Origin: a bacterium | GTDB lineage: Bacteria; Zixibacteria; MSB-5A5; CAIYYT01 | NCBI GenBank assembly: GCA_016708315.1 | Contig: JADJGC010000009.1 | Location: 41,314-105,313, forward strand | DNA length: 64,000 nt | Direction: 5' to 3' | Shown here: one piece after another, positions 18,984-27,624 of the stretch | How positions within the stretch are numbered: the stretch's first letter is position 1 | Layout: each line of letters begins with the position of its first letter | The notes under the pieces: generated by a model | What the model was told of the DNA's origin: nothing | Seen by the model: only the letters and a program-made list of their open reading frames with translations | The model's database searches: none | Made by a program: the position numbers and the translations under genes

Positions 18984-20048
18984 ATGAAGAAAGCTATGGT
19001 TCTAAGTCTGTTGCTGGTGCCGCTGATGTTTTTTGCGGTGTCTTGCTCGGACGACGACGATCCGGTTGCTCCACCAACAGTGGATCAATTGATTGCCACT
19101 TCCCTGCACAACACGACGGACGGGATGAAGTACTTCTACGATGAAGAAAATGGCGGGTTTGAGCAGTTTACCGATGTTCCCTACGAAGATCTGGGATGCA
19201 AGAACTGTCACATTACGCCGGAGAACTGCAATACGTGTCACGTTTCCGATGGGGATACTCCGGAGAATTCAACCTGTCTTGCCGCTTGCCACAGTCGTCA
19301 GGCAGCAGAACAAGGCACTGGTGGAACGGGACCGAATGCCGATTATCATCTTAAGCCGATAGCCAGCGGCGGTCAGGGCATGAAATGCGCGGATTGTCAT
19401 TCATCACAGCAAGTTCACGGCGACGGACATTCCTACGCCTCACTGCTTACCAATGAGACAAATGTTTCCTGCCAACAGAGCGGGTGCCATGAGACGATTC
19501 CGGCGAATACTTTCCATTCTACGCACGGCGCGGATGAATTCGAATGCCAGGCATGCCACGCCAAGGCGGTTAACACTTGCTACAATTGCCACTTTGAGTC
19601 AGAAATCGATCTTCATACGAAGATTCCGTTCGGTAGAATCAGCACCTGGAAGTTCCTGGTGAGAAACGCTGAGAACGACAAGATCACGGTCGGCAACATG
19701 CAGACGCTGACCTATCACGGCAAGGCGTTCTATGCCGTAGCCCCTTATTATGCGCATACTATCTATGATGGCGCAGGAATGACATGCGGCACCTGCCACA
19801 GTTCGGCTGCTGTCACCGAATACAGGACGACCGGAAAGATCACGATGACGCAATTCAACAACGACACCAAGACGTTGACGAACATGCAGGGCGTGATTCC
19901 GATTCCGACCGATTGGACGACGGCATTGAAGTTTGATTTCCTGACCAAGGATGCAGGCGGCGCGTGGATATTGCAGTCGCAGGCTCCAGATGGAACACAG
20001 ATGTTGTTCGCCGAGCCGATTAACATCACCAACATGCCAACGCTTTAA
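18984..20048 (+). CDS. Multihaem c-type cytochrome lipoprotein
   Basis: A 354-residue exported protein. The N-terminus is a lipoprotein signal ending FFAVSC with lipidated Cys about 21, followed by an acidic run. Six canonical haem c sites are visible: CKNCH (near residue 72), CNTCH, CADCH, CQACH, CYNCH and CGTCH. Two atypical ones, CLAACH (CX3CH) and CQQSGCH (CX4CH), could raise the count to eight. Additional histidines could serve as distal ligands. It likely carries electrons at the outer face of a membrane. The start at 18984 is preceded by AGGAGG. There is no cytochrome maturation gene nearby. It does not match nrfA or hao by eye. Confidence 0.88.
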   Translation: MKKAMVLSLLLVPLMFFAVSCSDDDDPVAPPTVDQLIATSLHNTTDGMKYFYDEENGGFEQFTDVPYEDLGCKNCHITPENCNTCHVSDGDTPENSTCLAACHSRQAAEQGTGGTGPNADYHLKPIASGGQGMKCADCHSSQQVHGDGHSYASLLTNETNVSCQQSGCHETIPANTFHSTHGADEFECQACHAKAVNTCYNCHFESEIDLHTKIPFGRISTWKFLVRNAENDKITVGNMQTLTYHGKAFYAVAPYYAHTIYDGAGMTCGTCHSSAAVTEYRTTGKITMTQFNNDTKTLTNMQGVIPIPTDWTTALKFDFLTKDAGGAWILQSQAPDGTQMLFAEPINITNMPTL

Positions 20049-20070
20049 GCGATAATTGATTCGGCTTGAG

Positions 20071-20105
20071 AGGCAGGTTTCTTTTGAAGCCTGCCTTTCT
20101 TTTTG
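20071..20105 (+). terminator. Rho-independent terminator after the cytochrome gene
   Basis: An 11-bp stem with one G-T pair (AGGCAGGTTTC with GAAGCCTGCCT), a TTTT loop, and a T-rich tail TTCTTTTT. Confidence 0.75.
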
Positions 20106-20150
20106 TCTGTGCCGGGAGTTGTATCTGAGCAACTCACCCACAGATTTTTC

Positions 20151-20178
20151 TTGACCGCAATCGAATGCTGGCTATTAT
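20151..20178 (+). promoter_or_regulatory. Putative promoter for the methyltransferase gene
   Basis: TTGACC at 20151-20156 and TATTAT at 20173-20178 with 16-base spacing, about 100 bases before the ATG at 20279. Confidence 0.5.
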
Positions 20179-20278
20179 AGACCTACGTTTACAACTGACA
20201 ACAAGCGCACTTTCGAGAAAAACTTGGTATTAACGTCCGCCCGGAGCAAATGGAGGCTCCGAGGAAAGGAGAAATCGT

Positions 20279-21049
20279 ATGCTGGGAAGAGTGGCGACTT
20301 TGGTGTATGGCGTCATCGCCTATCTGGTCTTCTTCTTTGCGTTCCTTTATGCCATCGGATTTGTCGGCGGCATGGTCGTGCCGAAGTCGATTGACTCGGG
20401 TGAGCCGACTTCGATGATGACGGCGATTCTAATCAATGCGTTGCTGCTTGGCCTGTTTGCGGTCCAACACAGCATCATGGCGCGGCCGTGGTTCAAGACC
20501 ATCTGGACGAAGATCATCCCTGCTGCTGCGGAACGCAGCACGTATGTGCTGCTTGCCAGCCTGATACTGCTGTTGATTTATTGGCAGTGGCGTCCCCTGC
20601 CGCAGACGGTTTGGCAGGTTCAGAACGAAGTCGTGACGATGATACTTCACGCGTTGTTCTGGCTGGGCTGGGGGATTGTGCTGATCTCGACGTTTATCAT
20701 CAATCATTTTGATCTCTTTGGACTGCGCCATGTGTGGTTGAATTGGCGCGGCGAGCCATATACGTATCTGCCGTTCAAAGTCACGGCGTTCTATCGCGTG
20801 GTGAGGCATCCAATTATGCTGGGATTCATCGTCGCGTTCTGGGCGGCGCCGACTATGAGCCAGGGGCGTCTGTTGTTCGCGATTGCGACGTCGGCGTACA
20901 TACTGGTGGCTCTGCAATTTGAAGAGCGCGATCTCGTTCATTATCACGGCGAACGTTATGCGGCCTATAAGAGCAAGGTACCGATGATTGTGCCGTTGCC
21001 GAAGCTGGCAGAGAAGCAATTGCCGGATGTGGCGACGGAACGGGAATAA
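20279..21049 (+). CDS. mddA: Methanethiol S-methyltransferase-like membrane protein (MddA family)
   Basis: A 256-residue integral membrane protein related to NnrU and isoprenylcysteine methyltransferases. The stretches FLYAIGF, VVPKSIDSGEP, QHSIMARPWFK and ERSTYVLLASLILLLIYWQW match the MddA family, which methylates methanethiol to dimethyl sulfide with S-adenosylmethionine. The C-terminal VRHPIMLGFIVAFWAAP resembles the usual cofactor-binding RHPxY-type motif with Ile-Met in place of Tyr. Five to six hydrophobic helices are apparent. The start is preceded by AAAGGAGAAATCGT. A related NnrU-type methyltransferase of other substrate remains possible. Confidence 0.8.
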   Translation: MLGRVATLVYGVIAYLVFFFAFLYAIGFVGGMVVPKSIDSGEPTSMMTAILINALLLGLFAVQHSIMARPWFKTIWTKIIPAAAERSTYVLLASLILLLIYWQWRPLPQTVWQVQNEVVTMILHALFWLGWGIVLISTFIINHFDLFGLRHVWLNWRGEPYTYLPFKVTAFYRVVRHPIMLGFIVAFWAAPTMSQGRLLFAIATSAYILVALQFEERDLVHYHGERYAAYKSKVPMIVPLPKLAEKQLPDVATERE

Positions 21050-21942
21050 AAAGGATCCGGGCGTAACCATGGAGTCCAGATCGGGGGCGAGGGGTTCTTT
21101 ACGGGAAAACCCACATTTGCGCAAACGCAGGGGAAATTTTGAACAAAGAAAGGGGCGGGGTCGGGGGCCGGCGGGGGGTGTGGGGCCGCCCTGGCGCGGA
21201 GATCGACTTAGAATCTCGCAAGGCCGAGGTGAGGCCAGATTCACGTGGTACGAGAACGTGGGACCCCAGGCCGGGGGGGGGAAACGAAGACATGATAATG
21301 ATGACAGATGGCTGAAATGTTTGTGCGACCAAGCCGGATTGGAAGCGACCGGTGGAAGGTTGAACGGCGACGCAGACATCGCTGGTTGGGCTGGCGTTTC
21401 CGGGGAATTCGTTTGCCTGCTTGTTTCACACTAGGGTTGAATGGCCGTTCGATTGAAGTCGAACCCACCGGGAACGAAGGTAAAAAGCGGTTGGGGTTGA
21501 GTTATAAATTGCAACGGTCGCGGCTGCAACACGCTTCGCGTGTAATCGAGGGACAGAAGTCGCTGAGGCGGGCGAAGGATTTGCGACCGACGGATGGAAC
21601 GGGGTATACAGTTTGGCGGGCTTGAAGGCAGCTACTATGTAGCTGGCGCTGGATCCGACCTCAAATTTATAACCCAGGGAGCGGGATGCCAAAGCTTTTC
21701 ATCCTGGTATTCTCACATGGGGAAAGGCAGGCTCCAAGAGAAATGCCATACTCTAAGAAGGGGTTCCGCGCTGCCAAAGACGGGGCAAGGGAACCGACAC
21801 CACCGTCATTCTTCGCCGCGCTTTGCGCTCGTACTGGGCCAGGTCTGTCTTTAGGTACTCCAGCTGGTGAGAGAAAAAACAATAGCTTCCGGGGCAACTC
21901 CCACGTCTGACTTCGCGATTGCTAATCGAAAGTAGACCAGTT
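21050..21942. other. Gene-free region of odd composition (about 0.9 kb)
   Basis: I see no credible gene on either strand. The 21060-21300 part is strongly G-rich on the plus strand, with runs such as GGGGGCCGGCGGGGGG and a run of nine G near 21274. The open frames crossing it are full of Pro, Arg and Gly, lack good start sites and resemble no family. The 21600-21900 part has a different texture and could be a degraded repeat. No transposase remnant or terminal inverted repeat was recognised. It may be a decayed insertion, a structured RNA or a poorly determined stretch. Confidence 0.5.
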
Positions 21943-22263
21943 TTAAAAATACTGCCTGCAATCCTTGAATGGACTCAAAAGACCGAACCCGTTCCTGATG
22001 CGCACTATCACCAGTCCTTCACGATAGACTTTCAGTCGCGTACGCGCCATGCGATTGACGGTCCAGAGGATTAGGATAGCTACGACGACACGCACAACAT
22101 GCCGGCCTCCAAGCTCCCCGTTTTCCAAGTATACCAGAACCGAAGCAACCAAAACTGTGACTGCCACAACAATGAAGACAATCACGAACCATAGTGGCGC
22201 CGGCTTCAATGTCCAGATTGGAGGTCCCAGCGTTCGAATTTTGAAATCTTGTGACTGATGCAT
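21943..22263 (-). CDS. Small membrane protein of unknown function
   Basis: A 106-residue protein with two hydrophobic helices (PLWFVIVFIVVAVTVLVASV and VVRVVVAILILWTVNRMA) followed by a basic stretch and a short C-terminal segment (LKVYREGLVIVRIRNGFGL) that recalls the start of a bacterial PH-like domain. No family is recognised. The ATG at 22263 is preceded by AGGGGAAACTAA. It lies between a gene-free stretch and a repeat cluster, and nothing in the context suggests a job. Confidence 0.6.
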   Translation of the reverse strand: MHQSQDFKIRTLGPPIWTLKPAPLWFVIVFIVVAVTVLVASVLVYLENGELGGRHVVRVVVAILILWTVNRMARTRLKVYREGLVIVRIRNGFGLLSPFKDCRQYF

Positions 22264-22367
22264 TTAGTTTCCCCTATGCCATAAATTGGGGAATGTGTAC
22301 AAGGATGTCAAGTTATAAAAGAGCTGCCGGGTGCGGAGGTTACTGCTGGACAAAGCCCTCACCCTAA

Positions 22368-22388
22368 CCCTCTCCCAAAGGGAGAGGG
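22368..22388. repeat. REP-like palindrome CCCTCTCCC-AAA-GGGAGAGGG
   Basis: A perfect 9-bp stem with a 3-base loop, preceded by CCCTCACCCTAA. A related unit with the same CCCTCACCCT lead lies at 25436. Elements of this look are common as dispersed intergenic repeats in bacteria. Confidence 0.6.
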
Positions 22389-22440
22389 AAAAGCGGAAGA
22401 GGTATGTGATTGAAGTTGAAGCTTCAGGAGATGGGGAAAT

Positions 22441-22468
22441 TAAAAGGCAGGTCTCCAAGAGACCTGCC
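22441..22468 (-). terminator. Rho-independent terminator of the aconitase gene
   Basis: A perfect 10-bp stem (22446-22455 with 22459-22468, loop of 3 bases). On the minus strand it is followed by TTTTAATTT. It lies about 50 bases after the aconitase stop. Confidence 0.75.
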
Positions 22469-22480
22469 CATTTGAACTGG

Positions 22481-22500
22481 ATTCCCGCCTTCGCGGGAAT
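22481..22500. repeat. Palindromic repeat ATTCCCGC-CTTC-GCGGGAAT
   Basis: A perfect 8-bp stem and 4-base loop followed by GACAGG. This is the familiar ATTCCCGC...GCGGGAATGACA dispersed repeat seen in many bacterial genomes. It lies between the aconitase stop and its terminator. Confidence 0.6.
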
Positions 22501-22515
22501 GACAGGAAATTTGTC

Positions 22516-24444
22516 CTACTTCGCGGCGGCCTTGGTGTAGTTCAGTTGGCCACCGGCGAGAAGGATGTCTATCTGGCGCGGTGACAAGTCGAACTGGGCC
22601 TCGAAGGTGTAGCCCTGCGTGGCATTCTTGACGGTCAAGCGATTGCCGGCTGTGAGAGCCGTGCGGACACCGGTGATTTCAAGGACGTCCTCTTGCTTGA
22701 TCTTGTCATAGTCGGCTGCATTGACGAAGGTCATCGGCAGGATACCGAAATTGACGAGATTCGTTTTGTGAATGCGCGCAAAACTCTTGGCGATGATGAA
22801 CTGCATGCCGAGATACATCGGTGCCAGCGCGGCGTGTTCACGCGATGAACCCTGCCCGTAGTTTTCGCCGCCGATAATCGTGAAGGTGCCGGATTCCTTG
22901 GCGCGCTTGGCGAAATCCTTGTCGACCTGGAAGAATACAAACTCCGAGATCGCCGGGATATTCGAGCGCAGGGGGAGAACCTTGGCGCCGGCAGGCATGA
23001 TGTGATCGGTAGTTATGTTGTCACCGAGCTTGAGCAGGGCCTTGCCGCCGATCTTGTCGGTGATGGCAGTGCGCAGCGGCAACGCTTTGATATTGGGTCC
23101 GCGCAGAATTTCGGGACGGTCGCCGTTTTTCGCTGGAGCCAGAACGCCGCGGTCGTCGATATAGAACTTCGGCGGCAGATTCAACTTCGGCTGGGGACCA
23201 AGATCGCGCGGATCGGTGATGACACCCTTGAGCGCGGTAGCGGCGCAGGTTTCCGGCGAAGCGAGATAGACATAGGAATCCTTGGTACCGGAGCGGCCTT
23301 CGAAATTGCGATTGAAAGAACGGACCGACTTGGCGCCGGATGATGGAGCTTGACCCATGCCGATGCAGGGACCGCAGGCGGATTCGAGGATGCGCGCACC
23401 GGATTGGATGACTTTGGCGAGCGCGCCGGAAGTGGCGACCATCGTGTAGACTTGCTTGGAGCCGGGTGTGACAGTGAGGTCGAGTTCCGGGAAGACCTGC
23501 TTGCCGTCAAGGATGGCGGCGGTGATTTCCAGATCATACAGCGACGAGTTGGTGCAAGAGCCGATGCAAACCTGCTGGACTTTGGTGCCGGCGACTTGGC
23601 GAACCGGAACAACGTTGTCGGGCGAATGCGGTTGGGCAATCAACGGTTCGAGCTTGTTGAGATCGATTTCGATCACCTTGTCATAGGTCGCACCCGGGTC
23701 GGCTGAAAGGGCTTTCCAATCTTTTTCGCGGCCCTGCGCGACGAGATATTCTTTGGTGTTTTCGTCGGAAGGGAAAATCGAACAGGTCGCGCCAAGTTCG
23801 GCGCCCATGTTGGTGATGGTCGAACGCTGAGTCAGAGTGAGCGATTTGACGCCTTCGCCGTGATACTCGATCACGTTGCCGACACCGCCTTTAACGGTGA
23901 GGATGCGAAGCACTTCAAGAATGACGTCCTTGCCCGACACCCAGGGCTGAAGCTTTCCAGTCAAATGAACGCCGACAACCTTCGGGCAAGGCAGATAGAA
24001 TGCGCCGCCGCCCATGGCGACCGCGACATCCAAGCCGCCGGCGCCCATGGCGATCATGGCGAGTGCGCCGTTGGTCGGAGTGTGCGAGTCGGAACCGAGC
24101 AGGGTCAGACCCGGTTTGCCGAAGCGTTCGAGGTGAACCTGATGACAAATTCCGTTGCCGGGTTTGGAGAAGAAAATGCCGTAGTTGGCCGCGACCGACT
24201 GCAGATAGCGGTGGTCATCGGCATTTTCGAAACCGGCCTGAAGCATATTGTGATCGACGTAGGAGACTGAGATTTGCGTCTTGACGCGATCGAGTCCCAA
24301 CGCTTCGAATTGCAGGTAGGCCATCGTGCCGGTGGCATCCTGTGTGAGAGTTTGGTCGATGCGAATACCGATTTCGGTACCGACTTTGAGTTCACCATCA
24401 ACGAGGTGTTCTTTTAAGATTTTATGGGTAAGATTATCAGCCAC
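22516..24444 (-). CDS. Aconitate hydratase
   Basis: A 642-residue aconitase, which interconverts citrate and isocitrate in the TCA cycle. Iron-sulfur cluster cysteines are visible in CIGSCTNSS and in ESACGPCIGMGQAP. Active-site motifs include SVSYVDHNML, LLGSDSHTPTNG and the C-terminal swivel domain with GGENYGQGSSREHAAL. The length fits the compact aconitase type of many anaerobes rather than the 890-residue AcnA. The start is the GTG at 24444, with GGAGG six bases upstream. The GTG ten codons earlier lacks such a site. It is transcribed divergently from pheA and closed by a clear terminator. Confidence 0.95.
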   Translation of the reverse strand: MADNLTHKILKEHLVDGELKVGTEIGIRIDQTLTQDATGTMAYLQFEALGLDRVKTQISVSYVDHNMLQAGFENADDHRYLQSVAANYGIFFSKPGNGICHQVHLERFGKPGLTLLGSDSHTPTNGALAMIAMGAGGLDVAVAMGGGAFYLPCPKVVGVHLTGKLQPWVSGKDVILEVLRILTVKGGVGNVIEYHGEGVKSLTLTQRSTITNMGAELGATCSIFPSDENTKEYLVAQGREKDWKALSADPGATYDKVIEIDLNKLEPLIAQPHSPDNVVPVRQVAGTKVQQVCIGSCTNSSLYDLEITAAILDGKQVFPELDLTVTPGSKQVYTMVATSGALAKVIQSGARILESACGPCIGMGQAPSSGAKSVRSFNRNFEGRSGTKDSYVYLASPETCAATALKGVITDPRDLGPQPKLNLPPKFYIDDRGVLAPAKNGDRPEILRGPNIKALPLRTAITDKIGGKALLKLGDNITTDHIMPAGAKVLPLRSNIPAISEFVFFQVDKDFAKRAKESGTFTIIGGENYGQGSSREHAALAPMYLGMQFIIAKSFARIHKTNLVNFGILPMTFVNAADYDKIKQEDVLEITGVRTALTAGNRLTVKNATQGYTFEAQFDLSPRQIDILLAGGQLNYTKAAAK

Positions 24445-24486
24445 TGAAGTCCTCCGTGGGGAAAAAACAAGCACTATCTTGTCGTA

Positions 24487-24515
24487 TATAAATACTTATT
24501 TGCGGCGCGGGTCAA
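24487..24515 (-). promoter_or_regulatory. Putative promoter of the aconitase gene
   Basis: On the minus strand TTGACC (24515-24510) and TTTATA (24492-24487) are separated by 17 bases, about 45 bases before the GTG start. Confidence 0.45.
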
Positions 24516-24601
24516 TGGATTTTAGTTGGGAAATTCGAGGTGGGAAACGTAGAAGGATAATGTAGAGTCAATCATTCGAACCCTTTGCCGACAAGTAACG
24601 T

Positions 24602-25425
24602 ATGACTATGTCTTCCATTGCCTTCCAAGGAGACCGGGGATCGTTCTCGGAAGAGGCGGCCCGCAAGTTTTTCGGGAATGAATTCACTCCGGCGCCAAAA
24701 CGGGCGTTCCCCGATGTGTTTGAGGCCGTTGAATCGGGTGGCGCGGCAATTGGCGTCATCCCGGTAGAAAACTCACTCGTAGGAAGTATTCACCAGAACT
24801 ATGATCTGTTGCTGAAACACAATCTCAAGATTGTCGGCGAGCAGAATCTGCGAATTGTGCACAATCTGATTGTGAATCCGGGAGTGAAGATCGAGGAACT
24901 GACTTCGATACATTCGCATCCGGTGGCGCTTGATCAGTGCCGGGATTTTCTTCGGAAGCACGAACAAGCGCAGGCAATTGTTGAGTACGATACTGCCGGA
25001 TCGGTGCGGTTGATAAAAGAAAACAAGATGCTTAATGCCGGTGCGATTGCAGGAGCCTATGCGGCGGAGTTGTATGAGATGGAGATTGTGGCCGCGGCGA
25101 TTCAGGATGAGCCGGACAACTACACAAGGTTTTTGGTCTTATCAAAAATCCGGCAGAGCGGTCAGGGCGGAGCAAGACCTCGATCGTATTCGCTTTGAAG
25201 AATATCCCAGGGGTGTTGTTTAAGGCGCTGTCGGTGTTTGCGCTGCGTGATTTGGATTTGACCAAGATCGAGTCGCGGCCGCTGAGGAAAAAGGCGTGGG
25301 AGTACTACTTCTATCTGGACTTCATTGGGCATATCGACGACGAAGCCGCCAAGAATGCGATTGCGCATTTGCGCGAGATTACGACGTTTTTGAAGATACT
25401 CGGATCGTATCCGATGGCGGAGTAG
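24602..25425 (+). CDS. pheA: Prephenate dehydratase with ACT domain (frameshifted)
   Basis: The gene makes phenylpyruvate from prephenate for phenylalanine synthesis. The first frame shows SIAFQGDRGSFSEEAARKFF, VIPVENSLVGS and the catalytic-region DEPDNYTRFLVLSK. The family sequence then continues in another frame as IPAERSGRSKTSIVFALK and the regulatory ACT domain (NIPGVLFKALSVFALRDLDL, then SRPLRKKAWEYYFYLDF). One base, most simply a C in the CC at about 25151, is missing. Restored, the protein has about 274 residues, the normal length for a stand-alone dehydratase. ATG codons at 24602 and 24608 are both possible starts. Confidence 0.85.
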
Positions 25426-25432
25426 AAGGCTA

Positions 25433-25525
25433 AAGGCCCTCACCCTTCGGCGAAGCGAGGGATGGGTAGATGGGAGCGCCGACGCCAACTGCCCCCTCCC
25501 CCTCCCAGGGAGAGGGAGAAGACGG
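25433..25525. repeat. REP-like palindromic repeat cluster
   Basis: The CCCTCACCCT lead also seen near 22356 is followed by a TTCGGCGAA palindrome, a GAGGGATGGG stretch and a CCCTCCCCCTCCC/GGGAGAGGG pair. No coding sequence is plausible here. Confidence 0.55.
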
Positions 25526-25602
25526 TTTGGCGCTTCCGCAAGCGGACTGGTCGCGGGGAGCCTGAGCTACTAAGTTGACAGAAGGAGGTGGCAGTTGTAA
25601 AA

Positions 25603-25733
25603 CACACCCCGTCTCCAAGCCTCATTCTTCGGCTCGGAGCCACCCCTCTCAAGAGGGGAATTGGAAGCAAACAGAGACCGGGATAAAGGGGCATTCTCAA
25701 GAGGGGGGGCAAGCAAAGCAAACAGAGACCGGG
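25603..25733. repeat. Dispersed GC-rich repeat, copy 2, with a 17-base direct repeat
   Basis: It begins with the same CACACCCCG(T)CTCC element as the copy at 15531. It contains a perfect CCCCTCT-CA-AGAGGGG hairpin (25643-25658) and two exact copies of AGCAAACAGAGACCGGG at 25666-25682 and 25717-25733. Together with the preceding cluster it fills the pheA-bioY gap (25426-25797), which holds no gene. Confidence 0.55.
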
Positions 25734-25797
25734 TACGATAGAGCAACCACGAGAGAAGAATTGCAACGCGGCTGAATGGGCGTCCGAATGGCGTCTA

Positions 25798-26372
25798 TCA
25801 GCGTTTGAGGAATTTCCAGGCGGTTGGGAGGATCATCGCGGCGAGTGTGATTTTGACTATGGCGCCAGGGATAAATGGATAGAAGCCGAGTGCAAGGACT
25901 TGATCTGTTCCGACAAAGCGGGAGAGCCAGGCAAGACCGGTAATATAGATTGCTGCGTTACCCAATACCATGGCAGCGGTTGTCGAGAGAACGTTGCGAT
26001 CCCAGCCGCGTTCAGCGAGCCAGCCCGTTAGATATGCTGCCGCGACAAAACCAAAAGATATCCGCCAGTCGGTCCGGAGGAGGCGATCATTCCGGTTGAG
26101 CCTTCGGCATAGAACGGCAATCCGCAGGCGCCTTCGGCGAGGTACGCAACAATCGTTGCGGCACCGCGACGGCTGCCATAGAGTGCGCCGACCAACAACA
26201 CGGCAAAGGTCTGGCCGGTGATGGGCACGAGACTGAATGGGAGCGGGACAGCGATTTGAGCGCAGAGTGCGATGAAGAGTGATCCGGAGAGGATCAGAGT
26301 AAGATCATATAGCCAGGAACTTGCGCGCCAGCGCAGAGCGAAGTGATCGGCAACAGTAGTCTGCAGTGTCAT
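25798..26372 (-). CDS. bioY: Biotin transporter BioY (frameshifted)
   Basis: An integral membrane S-component for biotin uptake. It starts at the ATG at 26372 behind AAGGAGATTCT. The first frame has SLFIALCAQIAVPLPFSLVP, the signature ITGQTFAVLLVGALYGSRRG and GACGLPFYAEGS to GPTGGYLL. One G is missing in the GG at about 26053. In the restored frame it continues as GFVAAAYLTGWLAERGWDRN and ends PFIPGAIVKITLAAMILP to KFLKR at 25798. The total is about 191 residues, the family norm. No bioM or bioN is nearby, so it may act alone or with a shared energy-coupling module. Confidence 0.88.
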
Positions 26373-26482
26373 AGAATCTCCTTGAGTGCGGCATAGTCTG
26401 CGAAGACCGCCGAGTGCGCAAATTTCAACTGTCGCGAATATAGCCTTAGTGGCTCGATGAAGCAAACATTGAATTCTTGAAT

Positions 26483-26512
26483 GCCGCCGGGCTATTGAAT
26501 GTGCCCGGCGGC
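26483..26512 (-). terminator. Strong hairpin after the VOC gene
   Basis: A perfect 10-bp GC stem (GCCGCCGGGC with GCCCGGCGGC) and a 10-base loop, starting 10 bases past the VOC gene stop. The following minus-strand sequence lacks a good T-run, so termination is uncertain. Confidence 0.45.
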
Positions 26513-26521
26513 CAGCTTTTG

Positions 26522-26893
26522 TTACATGGCTGCGGCGGTGTCGGGCTGCATGACGCCAAAGATATTGCCTTCGGTGTCCTTGAAGTATGCGAGCCAACCG
26601 ACGCCGGGAATCGGCATCTTGGGGACGACGATAGTGCCGCCAGCTTTGGTGATTTGCTCGATTGACCTATCGATAGATTCGATACCAATGGTGTTGTAGA
26701 CATTGCCCATCGGGTCGCGGCGCTTCATCATCCCGCCATCGATGCCGGGGCAAGATTTATCGCCTGTCGAGATGAGCCAGTAGTCCATCGGCCCTTCCCA
26801 CTTGTCAAATTTCCAGCCAAAGACATCGGTGTAGAATTTTCCAGCGCGATCGGGGTCATCGACATGGATTTCGAAATGCACGACACGGGACAT
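26522..26893 (-). CDS. VOC (glyoxalase/bleomycin-resistance fold) family protein
   Basis: A 123-residue single-domain VOC protein. The start RVVHFEIHVDDPDRAGKFYT and the later VFGWKFDKWEG are typical of the small stress-type members. The two beta-alpha-beta-beta-beta units are recognisable, the second ending GWLAYFKDTEGNIFGVMQ with the expected metal-ligand Glu. The substrate is unknown. The ribosome binding site GGAG lies 8 bases before the ATG. It stands alone upstream of bioY on the same strand. Confidence 0.88.
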   Translation of the reverse strand: MSRVVHFEIHVDDPDRAGKFYTDVFGWKFDKWEGPMDYWLISTGDKSCPGIDGGMMKRRDPMGNVYNTIGIESIDRSIEQITKAGGTIVVPKMPIPGVGWLAYFKDTEGNIFGVMQPDTAAAM

Positions 26894-27030
26894 GAGGGAA
26901 TCTCCTGTTTATGAGATGGTTTATTTGGATTTATTATATCTACGATTATGAAATTGCCGCAATCCGTCAATCACATCTTATGACGACGGATGGCGATTGG
27001 TTGTTCAGAGGCCAGGCAGGCCGGATACGC

Positions 27031-27384
27031 CTACGTGAGCATAGCCTTGCAATCCGGGTTGAATAGCACCCAGAAAGCATAGACGCCCAAAGCCGTGCCT
27101 AACGGCGGATTGATGACGTTGAATACTGCCATAATCAAGACGACTATTCGTGCCCACTGCATTTTGCGCAACAATCCCCAGCCGCCGATGATTTCGGGGA
27201 TTCCAGTCACGACGCAAAACGCTCCGACGATGACGCCAATGATAGACAGGACCGCAAATGCCTCTTCATCACCGGTGAGGAAACCGCCACCGAGGAATAG
27301 CCCAAAGATGATCAGGCCGAAAACGATCGACAGGATTCCCCAAATGATGAAGAGAATCCCCAGCAAACGAACGTGATTCTGCAA
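27031..27384 (-). CDS. Small polytopic membrane protein
   Basis: A 117-residue protein with about four hydrophobic helices (LLGILFIIWGILSIVFGLII, VLSIIGVIVGAFCVVTGIP, ARIVVLIMAVFNVI and a C-terminal one). The frame is open far upstream, but I start it at the TTG at 27384, which follows GGAGGAG at the right distance. Residues upstream of that look non-coding. No family name is recognised. Similar small four-helix proteins (DUF4064/DoxX-like size class) are common. Confidence 0.65.
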   Translation of the reverse strand: MQNHVRLLGILFIIWGILSIVFGLIIFGLFLGGGFLTGDEEAFAVLSIIGVIVGAFCVVTGIPEIIGGWGLLRKMQWARIVVLIMAVFNVINPPLGTALGVYAFWVLFNPDCKAMLT

Positions 27385-27624
27385 GTACACTCCTCCACTC
27401 TGCAAGCCGGTCAACGACCTGCAGTTGTAAAACGAGTATTGCGGCGGCAATGTTGCATAAGATGTCCGCCGCGGCAAGATTTCTGTGCTTGTTTCACAGT
27501 ATAGAGTTTCTCAATATTGTATTCAAAGTCATCCAAGACTCTGATACAACAAACCAGTTATTAGTTCGTAATATCAAGGCGCCAAACTGCGCCTGAGAGC
27601 AGAAAAGCGAGAAAGGAATTCGCG

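Noticed and set aside
20429..21379. A 316-codon minus-strand frame covering part of the methyltransferase gene and the G-rich stretch
   Set aside because: Pro/Arg-rich, antisense to a good gene over most of its length, with no recognisable domain.
22350..22505. Insertion sequence or CRISPR array in the repeat clusters near 22.4 and 25.5 kb
   Set aside because: There is no transposase, no target duplication and no regular repeat-spacer pattern. They are short palindromes.
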